A stretch of 64,000 bases of DNA. Source: Nitrospirota bacterium (GTDB lineage: Bacteria > Nitrospirota > Thermodesulfovibrionia > UBA6902). Within the stretch, counting starts at the first letter, position 1. Every line of letters starts with the position of its first letter. The stretch spans positions 82,655 through 146,654 of the forward strand of contig JACRMS010000032.1 in assembly GCA_016214845.1 (NCBI GenBank), in the 5' to 3' direction. The position numbers were made by a program, and so were the translations under genes. The notes under the pieces are model-generated. The model made no database searches. It saw nothing but the letters and a program-made list of their open reading frames with translations, and was not told the DNA's origin. Positions 8,488-16,478 of the stretch are shown here, one piece after another.

Positions 8488-9401
8488 TATCTTCCACGAT
8501 ATTGTTTGCCATATTCAGTAAATTTAAATAAGCCAGTATATTTCCCTTTCGTTTCATAAAGCCCTTTGTTGTACGCATTGTCGAAACCAACTAAGTCATC
8601 ATAAATTGCACCTCGTATATTTGCCCTGAAGTTTGTCAAATTGAAATCAAGTTTCTCATCCTGAATTCTTGTTAAAACATAATTCCCGATTTCTTGTAAT
8701 TTAGCATATTCGGCATTTTGTGTTAAATGTTTTATCGCTTCAATAATCAAAGATTTAAATGTAGGTACTGTTCCAGGTAATTCTTTTTCCCTCCGTTCAA
8801 TGTCTGCTATTACTTTCTTTAACCCTTTATCATTTCTCGCTTTCTCTTCACTCTTTGAAAATGCAGAATAGATATCGGAGTAGCCGCTTAAATATTCTTC
8901 ATCAGGCTCAAAAATAGACGGAGTAAATTTTACAGAATTATAGATTGCTTCAAGCTGAGAAAAATAAAGCGGTTTGTCTTCTTTGATAACTGTATTTACT
9001 TCAAAATTTGAAAGCAAACCGCCGCCTGTTAGGTTTGTGCTGCCAATAATCGATGTCGTCTCTTTTTTGTTATTAAAGAGGTAAATTTTCGGATGAAAAA
9101 CGATATCAGTTTTGTTGTCTTTTTTATCGCCGAAGCAAAAGAAAGTCAAATTTGGAAATGACTTCTTAATATTAAGTAAAAAGTTTATTGCTTGAGGGTC
9201 GGTCGTTTTAAAATCTAACCCCGCAATGATTTCGACATTGCTTTTCTTTGATAAACAACTATTCAATGACTGCTCAATCACCTTCAATCCAGAATATTTC
9301 ATAAATGCAACAGCTATTCTTGCCTGAGTTGAATTTGCCAATTCTTGATTGATGATGTTGCCGATAGGATAATTTAAGTTGGACAGTATTTGCAGTTTCA
9401 T
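8487..9401 (-). CDS. PLD-family (phospholipase D-like) protein, possible nuclease
   Basis: The protein has 304 residues. The N-terminal half is a PLD-like fold with a single HKD-type motif: HPKIYLF, then IIGSTNLTGGG (H-x-K and G-S-x-N). This arrangement is common in dimeric PLD nucleases and in defence-linked helicase/nuclease partners. The C-terminal half (from about residue 190) is charged and helical, with RANIRGAIYDDLVG and a basic end. It has its own ATG at 9401 preceded by AAAAGAGA. The gene sits antiparallel in the place of the methylase core of a type IIG gene. A DNA-processing or defence role is inferred. Confidence 0.65.
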   Translation of the reverse strand: MKLQILSNLNYPIGNIINQELANSTQARIAVAFMKYSGLKVIEQSLNSCLSKKSNVEIIAGLDFKTTDPQAINFLLNIKKSFPNLTFFCFGDKKDNKTDIVFHPKIYLFNNKKETTSIIGSTNLTGGGLLSNFEVNTVIKEDKPLYFSQLEAIYNSVKFTPSIFEPDEEYLSGYSDIYSAFSKSEEKARNDKGLKKVIADIERREKELPGTVPTFKSLIIEAIKHLTQNAEYAKLQEIGNYVLTRIQDEKLDFNLTNFRANIRGAIYDDLVGFDNAYNKGLYETKGKYTGLFKFTEYGKQYRGR

Positions 9402-9480
9402 TATGATGTCTCTTTTTATCTTTCTGTTACCAGTTTACAAAAAAATTACACAAAGTTACAAGAAAAAGTTGCTTTCCTGA

Positions 9481-10497
9481 AATAGTTGTTTTCCTTCTCA
9501 ACGCACATTTGAAAAAAGAATTAACATAGCACTAAAATTAAACACAGTTTCTAATGAAATAATTGTTATGGAATTTTTGACAGACGAAGAAAAAGGCCCG
9601 ATCATTTTTAGAGGCGCACATGTAAATAGGTATGAATTTCAGGAAGAACCTAAACAAGGAACACCTATGTATCTTGATGTCCAAAAATATCTTGATGCAC
9701 ATGGTAAAAATACAAAGGCATATGATTACAAATACATCAGAATCGGCTATCAGAGAGGAGCTGCAATAGATAACTGGCGCAGAATCATTGCAACCATTAT
9801 TGCGAAAGACAGTTTTTGCTCGGATACAATTAATTATATCATCAATCCTAAAGAGTACGCTCTCTTTTCTATTCTCGCCATGTTAAATTCATCATTATGG
9901 GAATGGAGATTCCGTCTTACAAGCACAAATAATCATGTAAACTCTTATGAGATTGACTCCATGCCAATGCCTCCAATTTTATTCACAACTCCAGAAAAAG
10001 AAAGAAAAGAATTCTACATGGAAGCTGTCACACTGTATAGACGTTCAAAATATGAAGACATTTCAAAATGGGCTGATTATGAATTAGCGATGGACAGAAA
10101 CGACACCAGTCATGACTTTCTCGCCTACCTTGCCGAGCAGATGATTGAATTAAATAAAACCAAGAACGAGGAGATCAAAGGCTTCCTCATATGGCTTGAG
10201 CGTGAGATCGGAACAGACATTGACGGCTTAACAAATAAAACTGCAATCAAAGAATATCATGAGCATAGCTTTGATCACTTTCTTGAAGTCCTCAAAAGAA
10301 ATAAAAACAAACTTTCTATAAACTCTTCCGACAGAAAGAAACAGGAACTCCTTGAGAATCATTTCATGAAAAGCATGTCGGTTCTTGAGCCGGTGAAAAA
10401 TAGAATCAAGACAGCCGATGAATTGATAGATCAGATTGTTTATAAGCTCTACGGTCTAACACCGGAGGAGATTACGATTGTGGAGGGGGAAAAGTAA
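9481..10497 (+). pseudogene. Type IIG restriction-modification enzyme, C-terminal specificity remnant
   Basis: The frame is open from 9481, after a stop at 9478-9480; an ATG lies at 9568. The conserved segment starts as EKGPIIFRGAHVNRYEF and continues with the target-recognition region of Eco57I-like enzymes (YKYIRIGYQRGAAIDNWRR, FSILAMLNSSLWEWRF, NHVNSYEIDSMPMP). It ends with the helical tail (TADELIDQIVYKLYGLTPEE). No ribosome site precedes ATG 9568. With the N-terminal remnant at 7393 it frames a missing methylase core of several hundred codons. It could be translated as an orphan recognition domain, but a broken gene is more likely. Confidence 0.7.
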
Positions 10498-10579
10498 AAA
10501 TAACCATTGAAGATATTGTGTTATGTTGCTAATATATTACGTATAGGCAGACCCACATGTAAGATCATTCAGGAGAATT

Positions 10580-11896
10580 ATGACGGCTGAAATTGCAATA
10601 ATGAATAAAACGGCAGTGGCTCTTGCGGCTGATAGCGCAGTTACGATTGAACAGAACAAAGGGCATAAGATTTTCAATACGGTCAACAAGCTGTTTACCC
10701 TGTCAAAATTTCATCCGGTTGGAATAATGATCTATGGCAGTGCTAATTTTATGGATATCCCATGGGAATCGATTATTAAGATATACAGAGCAAGATTAGG
10801 TAAGCAGAAGTTTGCTACTTTAAAAGAATATGCCGATAGTTTCATTTCTTTCCTATCTGAAAATATTACTTTGTTCCCAGAAGCCGAACAGAAAAAGTAT
10901 TTCTTCAGGGCCATTGCTGGGTATTTTACAGACTTACGGGGTGAAATAGATGAGCAGGTAAAAGAAAAAATATCTTGTGATAAGAAAATTACGGAAACAT
11001 CAGTAAAGGAAATAGTTGAACAGACTATCAGAAAGCATTACGAGGTATGGAATAAAGTTGAAAAGTTAACCCATATCAGTAGCGATTTTGATAAAACCCT
11101 GATTGATAACTATGGCGATCTAATTATAAAGGCTAAGGATGAAATTTTTCAGCAATTGCCGATTTCGGAGAAAACTGTTGAAGATTTGCAGATTATTTGT
11201 GCAGGTATCTTTTCAAAAGATAGGTTTGCGAGAAATTCTTCCGGTTTGGTTATAGCCGGATTTGGCGAAGAAGAAACATTCCCGGCGCTTGTTTCATTTG
11301 CTATGGAAGCCAAAATTAATAATACGCTTAAATTTAAGAAAGAAAAAGACGCGGCTATTAACGTTGACTCCTTAGCATGGATTATTCCTTTTGCACAAAG
11401 CGAAATGGTTGCCACGTTTATCGAAGGCGTTGATCCCGGATACAATAAAATCATATCTGACTATCTTTCGGAATATTTCGAGAAGTATCCTGATTATATT
11501 GTGGATAGCATTGAAAATATTAATGCTGCCAGAAAGCAAGAGTTTTCAAAAAAGCTGAAAGAAATCGGTCTTTCAATACTTGCAGATTTTAATAAAAAAT
11601 TGCAGGAGTATAGGCAGGTTTCTCACATTAATCCCATCACCAGTGCGGTATCATTTCTTCCGAAAGATGAACTTGCTGCAATGGCGGAATCGCTTGTCAA
11701 TCTAACTTCCTTTAAAAGAAAAATATCTTTAGATGCTGAAACCGTTGGTGGCCCCGTTGACGTTGCCGTAATCTCGAAAGGTGATGGATTCATCTGGATC
11801 AAAAGAAAACATTATTTCAAGCCGGAATTAAACCCTGGGTTTTTTGCTAATTATTTTCGGAAAAATAGAGAGGAGCACGATAATGAAAAAGTCTAA
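10580..11896 (+). CDS. Proteasome-like Ntn-hydrolase of unknown role
   Basis: The protein has 438 residues; I know of no assigned function. The N-terminus aligns by eye with proteasome beta subunits. Thr2 would become Thr1 after Met removal, Asp18 (VALAADSAV) matches the beta-subunit position 17 acid, and Lys37 (NTVNKLF) matches Lys33. The following YGSANF resembles the next strand. A helical insert (about 60-200) and further strands (SGLVIAGFGEEETFPAL; VGGPVDVAVISKGDGFIW near the end) make it about twice as long as a beta subunit. Ribosome site AGGAGAATT precedes ATG 10580. The next gene overlaps by 14 bases. Peptidase or amidase activity is inferred from the putative Thr-Asp-Lys triad only. 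Confidence 0.6.
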   Translation: MTAEIAIMNKTAVALAADSAVTIEQNKGHKIFNTVNKLFTLSKFHPVGIMIYGSANFMDIPWESIIKIYRARLGKQKFATLKEYADSFISFLSENITLFPEAEQKKYFFRAIAGYFTDLRGEIDEQVKEKISCDKKITETSVKEIVEQTIRKHYEVWNKVEKLTHISSDFDKTLIDNYGDLIIKAKDEIFQQLPISEKTVEDLQIICAGIFSKDRFARNSSGLVIAGFGEEETFPALVSFAMEAKINNTLKFKKEKDAAINVDSLAWIIPFAQSEMVATFIEGVDPGYNKIISDYLSEYFEKYPDYIVDSIENINAARKQEFSKKLKEIGLSILADFNKKLQEYRQVSHINPITSAVSFLPKDELAAMAESLVNLTSFKRKISLDAETVGGPVDVAVISKGDGFIWIKRKHYFKPELNPGFFANYFRKNREEHDNEKV

Positions 11897-12071
11897 AATA
11901 AAGGTGAAAGAGTATCATTCAATGAAAGAGTACGAGAAAAAGTATTATCCGGAATCTTTCAAGAAACAATCTATTAAGATTAGTGACCCTTCAACTCTCG
12001 GCATTATTCTGGCAAGGGAATCTTTAAATAAGTTTAAGCATCTGATCCAAAAGCAAAAAGTGTGCATTTAA
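11883..12071 (+). CDS. Small basic protein coupled to the Ntn-hydrolase
   Basis: The 62-residue, Lys-rich protein starts MKKSKIKVKEYHSMKEY. It starts at ATG 11883 inside the last codons of the Ntn-hydrolase gene, behind GAGAGGAGC. The 14-base overlap and the good ribosome site imply coupled expression and a joint role. No known domain is recognised. The frame is open upstream to 11844, but the overlapping ATG with its ribosome site is preferred. A basic, partly helical partner or substrate tag is possible; this is speculation. Confidence 0.6.
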   Translation: MKKSKIKVKEYHSMKEYEKKYYPESFKKQSIKISDPSTLGIILARESLNKFKHLIQKQKVCI

Positions 12072-12086
12072 CATGAGAGAAGTAAA

Positions 12087-12377
12087 TTAGATCAAATTGT
12101 AGTTGTAGACAAAATACTGCCGCTTTTCTTTTTTAACCAGCTTCCTGAGTTTCTTTATAAACATGTCTTCGGAGTGAAGAACATTTTCGACGCTGTCATT
12201 AATTGTAATTATAAAAGAAATATGGCGGTAATCAGGAATTTCCGGGTCTTTGCTTATGAATATATTGATGTTCTGTATATGCTTAAAAGTCTCTATAAAA
12301 AGACTGTAGTATTTACAGCATTCCTGGAATACATTTTGATTTAAACAAAAACCGAACACTTCTTCTGAGAATATCAA
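12087..12377 (-). CDS. Hypothetical 96-codon ORF, probably 5'-truncated
   Basis: The encoded product is a small aromatic-rich protein (VFGFCLNQNVFQECCKYYS, RHISFIITINDSVENVL, RQYFVYNYNLI) with alternating strand-like and helical stretches and no recognised domain. The frame opens right after the stop codon of the oxidoreductase gene. It has only a TTG as possible start (12377), 10 bases inside the right direct-repeat boundary at 12388. This suggests the original 5' end was cut off by the event that placed the repeat. An ATG-started shorter protein is not obvious. Base composition matches the AT-rich island. Confidence 0.4.
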   Translation of the reverse strand: MIFSEEVFGFCLNQNVFQECCKYYSLFIETFKHIQNINIFISKDPEIPDYRHISFIITINDSVENVLHSEDMFIKKLRKLVKKEKRQYFVYNYNLI

Positions 12378-12387
12378 ACTTCCAACC

Positions 12388-12494
12388 CCTTAAATATTCT
12401 CCGTCATCTCCCACACGCCGCAGGGGCAGATGCCGGCGCAGAAGCTGCATCCGATGCAGAGGTTTTCGTCAACCACGTATTCGTATGAACCGTC
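12388..12494. repeat. Right copy of the perfect 107-bp direct repeat
   Basis: This copy is identical to 7146-7252. It includes the stop codon and last 34 codons of the oxidoreductase gene, covering the final ferredoxin cluster (CIGCSFCAGICPCGVW). Confidence 0.97.
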
Positions 12495-14723
12495 GGGATT
12501 GTCCTTCCTGCTGATCGCTCCGTAATAACATGTCGCCTCGCACATGTGGCAGTCCCTGCATACGGCGCAGGACATGCAGCGGTTGGCCTCGGTCTCCGGC
12601 TTGAAGGGTTCGCCTTTGCAGATGTCGTAATAGGAGGTTTTTATCTTTTCATAGGGGACCAGCGGTTTTTTTGCAGGCATATAATAAGACCTTCCCGCAA
12701 GCAGTGCGTGCACAGCATCCGCAGCTTTTCTCCCGTGACCGATGGCGTGCGTTACGAGTCCGAGCTTGGTTGCATCGCCGATCGCATAAACCTTGGGGTC
12801 GGAGGTATGCCCGACTTCGTCAGCTTCTATCCAGCCGTTTTTGTTTGTGTGAATGCTTGGCGTCAGGAACTCAGTCATTGGCGTATCGCCAATTGATATC
12901 ACGACAACATCTGCATCAAGCGATGAGCCGTCGGTGAAGTAGATCTTCTTGTCTTTCTTTACAAATTTTTCGGTGAACTTCGGCCAGAGGATCTTCGTGC
13001 CCAATGACTGGGCGATCTCAAGCTCCTTGCCGAATGCAGCGGGTTTCTGGATATCAACTGCTGTCACCTCTTTTGCGCCGCAGTGGAAGGCCTGGGCCGC
13101 AACGTCCATTCCTACATTTCCAGCGCCGATGACGACAACCCTCTTGTCTTTCAATTTCGGGGCATCGCCGATATTTATTCCCTTCAAAAAGTCATATGCG
13201 GAAACCGTGTCCTCCGCCCCGGTGACATTCATCATCCTCGGTTTGTGCGCCCCGCACGCCACTACTACCGCGTCATGCTTTTTGTATATATCTTCAAACT
13301 TCTTTTTATTCACCGCCGCCTTCAAATGGACCTTCACTCCGATCTTTTCAAAACGCGAAAGTTCATTTATAAGGACCTCCTGAGGAAGCCTTTCTCTTGG
13401 GATGCAGAGTTCGAGTTTACCGCCAAGCTTTTCCGCTGCCTCGTAAAGGTCAACGTCATGCCCTTTCAGCGCAAGCTGCCAGGCTGCGGACAACCCGCCG
13501 GGGCCGCCGCCGATGATCGCAACTTTTTTATTCGTCTTTTTCTCGCGCTTCGGAAGCTTCAGGTCAACGCTTGCCCTGCCCAGTTCCTTGATATTGAAGG
13601 GCGTATCAACCTGCGCCCTTGTGCATGTCTGCATACAGAGGTTGGGACATATCTCGCCGCATACTGAAGCGGGAAGAGGGCTGTATTGAAGAACAAGCTC
13701 CAATGCCTCATGGAGTTTTCCGGCCCGGATAAGCTGCGCGCGTTTTTGCGTAGGTATCCCGCTTGGGCACGCGTATTCGCAGGGCGGAGCGTATTTATAA
13801 TTGTTCCAGACAGGCTTGTATCTCCTGTCTTCGCCGGTTGTTATGTAAGGAAGAACTGTGAAAGGATGGTTCAGGTACTCCGCGAAGATCCCGCCCTTGC
13901 CGACGCCCGTTTCCCAAATATTGTTACGGAACTCGGTGATGGACATCTTGAAGACTTTCTTCTTCGCGCGTTCCTGCGCGGCGAAGGGCACGAGTTTTTT
14001 CCAGTCGTCTTTTGAGCGGGTAAGCGTATCGAGATATTCCGTGCGCTCAATTGCTTCAAGATACGGCTTCATGTTCTCTGTGAGCCATTGCCAGTCTTGG
14101 TCCGTAAGATCAAGGAGCCTGACGTCGCCTTCGCTGTAGCCCTGGATCGGCCCGCGGAAATAAACCATGCCGCCAACCATTCCGACACACGGGCGGTAGC
14201 CCAAGACATTCTCCGGATTCCTCGGATCAACCCCGCAGACAACTGCAATGCCGCCTGCCTTGAATTCAGCGAATGTATCTCCCACGTCCCTGAAATACCA
14301 TGACTGCGGAGGGTCGAATTTCGGGTTGTGCTTTGTCATCGTATCGCAGCGCGCGCCTCCGCTTCCCTGCACATAGAGTATCCCCTGTGCGGCGGCATTG
14401 TGGGCGCCGTTAGTGACATCACCGAGAACAGTAATCTTCGCGCCGCAGTTTATCCAGCCCACATCGTCAGAGGCGCTTCCCTTTAGAACTATCTCGGTCC
14501 CGAAAAAGCCCATACTGCCGAGCCTCTGCCCGACAGGACCTTCCACTGTAAGCTTTACAGCCTCGCCTTTTGGCCAGACCCTTCCGCCGATGCCGTGCTG
14601 CCCGTCTGCGATGATCCGGATCTCTCTCGCGCCCTGTCTGACTGCGTCCTGTATCTCTTCTTCAAAGATCCTTGACGGGGTGCGCTTGCCGTTTATGTTC
14701 CCTTTTAAAGTTATCTTTTTCAT
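12390..14723 (-). CDS. Archaeal-type glutamate synthase subunit: GXGXG domain fused to NAD(P)H oxidoreductase and ferredoxin
   Basis: The protein has about 777 residues from ATG 14723. Residues 1-230 form the glutamate-synthase beta-helix (GXGXG) domain (DGQHGIGGRVWPKG, GWINCGAKITVLGDV). A GltD-like part follows, with an N-terminal Fe-S region (CEYACPSGIPTQKRAQ, CGEICPNLCMQTC), an FAD site (VAIIGGGPGGLSAAW), an NAD(P)H site (VVVIGAGNVGMDVAA) and an FAD-closing motif (VYAIGDATKLG). The end is a 2[4Fe-4S] ferredoxin (CMSCAVCRDCHMC; CIGCSFCAGICPCG). It supplies electrons and the C-terminal structural domain to the FMN subunit encoded 93 bases upstream. The frame extends to 14750 inside a heptamer repeat, so ATG 14723 is preferred. 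The last 107 bases occur again at 7146. Confidence 0.9.
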   Translation of the reverse strand: MKKITLKGNINGKRTPSRIFEEEIQDAVRQGAREIRIIADGQHGIGGRVWPKGEAVKLTVEGPVGQRLGSMGFFGTEIVLKGSASDDVGWINCGAKITVLGDVTNGAHNAAAQGILYVQGSGGARCDTMTKHNPKFDPPQSWYFRDVGDTFAEFKAGGIAVVCGVDPRNPENVLGYRPCVGMVGGMVYFRGPIQGYSEGDVRLLDLTDQDWQWLTENMKPYLEAIERTEYLDTLTRSKDDWKKLVPFAAQERAKKKVFKMSITEFRNNIWETGVGKGGIFAEYLNHPFTVLPYITTGEDRRYKPVWNNYKYAPPCEYACPSGIPTQKRAQLIRAGKLHEALELVLQYSPLPASVCGEICPNLCMQTCTRAQVDTPFNIKELGRASVDLKLPKREKKTNKKVAIIGGGPGGLSAAWQLALKGHDVDLYEAAEKLGGKLELCIPRERLPQEVLINELSRFEKIGVKVHLKAAVNKKKFEDIYKKHDAVVVACGAHKPRMMNVTGAEDTVSAYDFLKGINIGDAPKLKDKRVVVIGAGNVGMDVAAQAFHCGAKEVTAVDIQKPAAFGKELEIAQSLGTKILWPKFTEKFVKKDKKIYFTDGSSLDADVVVISIGDTPMTEFLTPSIHTNKNGWIEADEVGHTSDPKVYAIGDATKLGLVTHAIGHGRKAADAVHALLAGRSYYMPAKKPLVPYEKIKTSYYDICKGEPFKPETEANRCMSCAVCRDCHMCEATCYYGAISRKDNPDGSYEYVVDENLCIGCSFCAGICPCGVWEMTENI

Positions 14724-14730
14724 AAATTCA

Positions 14731-14812
14731 GAGCACAGAGCACAGAGCACAGAGCACAGACTGAGACACTATTATTAGTAGTCTGAGTTCTGTATTCTGA
14801 CATCTGTGCTCT
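14731..14812. repeat. Heptamer array and imperfect hairpin between glutamate synthase genes
   Basis: Positions 14731-14758 are exactly four copies of GAGCACA. They are followed by GACTGAGACAC and, after TATTATTAGTA, by a right arm rich in the reverse complement (GTCTGAGTTCTG, CATCTGTGCTCT), giving a long imperfect hairpin. The same heptamer, reverse-complemented, forms a four-unit array inside cbiD at 44885-44912. Confidence 0.8.
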
Positions 14813-14816
14813 ATCT

Positions 14817-16478
14817 TCAACATACATAATTTATCTGCAATCTCTCTGCGATCGCATGGTCGTCCGTGCTGATACCGTCCGACATGCCGATCGGCAGTTC
14901 CGTGCTTCTGCCCATCGGGGCGAATATCTTCTTCAACTCTATATCCAGTGATTTATATACCTCAACCACTCTCTCTGCAACCTTGTCGGGGTCGAGCCTT
15001 CTATAAAGCTTCGGGTCCTGAGTCGTGATGCCTCTCGGACATTTTCCCAGGTTGCAAACATTGCAGCGGTTCATTTCATCTCCGTGACAGGCTGCTGCGG
15101 CCTGCATGATATATTTTCCGATCGAAACAGCGGATGCGCCGAGCATAAAAAGCGCTGCCGCGTTCGCAGCAAGGTTGCCTTTCTTTCCGACACCCCCTGC
15201 TGCAATGAGGGGCAGTTCATTCTGTTTGCCAAGTTTCACCAGGTCAAGGTAGCACTCCCTTATATTTGATGCAATAGGATGCCCCATCGTATCCATTGAT
15301 ACCGTGTATGCAGCTCCTGTCCCGCCGTCCTCACCGTCAATGGAAAGTGCAGCGGCATACTGGTTTCTAACCAGATTATTCAGGACCGCCTTTGCAGTTC
15401 TCGTTCCAGATATCTTCGGATAAACAGGGACCCTGAAGCCCCATGCCATGGACATTGACTGGATCATCTTTGCGACAGACTCTTCAATGGAATATTTCGT
15501 CTGGTGCGTCGGAGGCGACGGAAGGTCTACGCCCATAGGCACTCCACGTATCTCAGAAATTAATTTCAAAACCTTGTGCGCCATCAGGAGTCCGCCATCT
15601 CCGGGCTTTGCTCCCTGTCCGTATTTAATCTCGATCGCGCAGGGGTCTTCAATCATATGAGGGAGTGTCCTGACAATTTCGTCCCAGCCGAAATAGCCTG
15701 AGGCGATCTGAGGAATAAAATATTTGATGAACCTCGACTTGAGAAGCCTCTGCGGCATTCCGCCTTCACCCGAGCACATGACGACCGGCATTCCTTCAAC
15801 TTCATTGAGATACGTAATGCCCATCGCAAGCCCTTCCCACATGGTGGGGGAAAGCGCGCCTATGGACATGCTGCCTATCATCACAGGATATATTTCCCGG
15901 ACTGGCGGTATGAATTTACCGGTAGTCTTGTCAGCGGCAAGCTTGCCGTCAATCATTTTCAGCGGCAGCTCTTCCGCGGGAAGGATCCTGCCCAAATAAG
16001 TCCTTATCCTGAATTCATGCCTGCCTGCGTCAAGCGCGGGGTCGGTGAGCATGGAGATCCTGGTGAATTTGAGCCTGTCCAGGGTTGAAGGCATCGGATC
16101 GTTTCTCCTGCCGCCCCTTCTGTAAGGCTGCCCGCCCTTGTTTTTATGGAAGTTGAATTTATGCTGCGGGTTAAACTCCGGCTCAATTGCCTCGTTTGGG
16201 CAAACAAGAGTGCAGGTACCGCAGCCAATGCAATAGCGCTCGATGTTTGTTGTCTGTTTGACCATAGTGGTGACCAGCCGCGATGCTTTGGGTTCAGGTA
16301 CCATTCCCTCTGACTGTAAAACCCGTTTTACAACGACAACCGGTTCTATTGAAAGCATCGGGCAAACAGCCGTGCACCTGCCGCAGCGTTTGCACCTGTC
16401 GTCACGCCATCTTACTATGTATGGTAAATCTTTTACGGAAAGCTCATGATTATGGTCTAAGCGTGAAGCTGGTTCCAT
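14817..16478 (-). CDS. Archaeal-type glutamate synthase FMN-domain subunit
   Basis: The protein has 553 residues. Two [4Fe-4S] motifs lead (CKRCGRCTAVCP near 31-42 and CIGCGTCTLVCP near 83-94). The FMN/(beta-alpha)8 glutamate synthase domain follows (MIGSMSIGALSPTMWEGLA, CAIEIKYGQGAKPGDGG, LSIDGEDGGTGAAYTVS, IAAGGVGKKGNLA). It ends with a Cys-rich CNVCNLGKCPRGI segment that fits the 3Fe-4S site. This subunit converts 2-oxoglutarate plus ammonia to glutamate at FMN. The gene overlaps the upstream amidotransferase gene by 22 bases, and the oxidoreductase follows. Three genes thus share the domains of one bacterial GltB/GltD pair. Confidence 0.93.
   Translation of the reverse strand: MEPASRLDHNHELSVKDLPYIVRWRDDRCKRCGRCTAVCPMLSIEPVVVVKRVLQSEGMVPEPKASRLVTTMVKQTTNIERYCIGCGTCTLVCPNEAIEPEFNPQHKFNFHKNKGGQPYRRGGRRNDPMPSTLDRLKFTRISMLTDPALDAGRHEFRIRTYLGRILPAEELPLKMIDGKLAADKTTGKFIPPVREIYPVMIGSMSIGALSPTMWEGLAMGITYLNEVEGMPVVMCSGEGGMPQRLLKSRFIKYFIPQIASGYFGWDEIVRTLPHMIEDPCAIEIKYGQGAKPGDGGLLMAHKVLKLISEIRGVPMGVDLPSPPTHQTKYSIEESVAKMIQSMSMAWGFRVPVYPKISGTRTAKAVLNNLVRNQYAAALSIDGEDGGTGAAYTVSMDTMGHPIASNIRECYLDLVKLGKQNELPLIAAGGVGKKGNLAANAAALFMLGASAVSIGKYIMQAAAACHGDEMNRCNVCNLGKCPRGITTQDPKLYRRLDPDKVAERVVEVYKSLDIELKKIFAPMGRSTELPIGMSDGISTDDHAIAERLQINYVC

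Noticed and set aside
7253-12387. Integrase or transposase gene in the island
   Set aside because: No frame shows recombinase or DDE-type motifs, so the mobility mechanism stays unknown.
14724-14750. Longer N-terminus of the oxidoreductase subunit (MLCALCSEF...)
   Set aside because: It is encoded by the GAGCACA heptamer array, and the family's N-terminus begins at ATG 14723.
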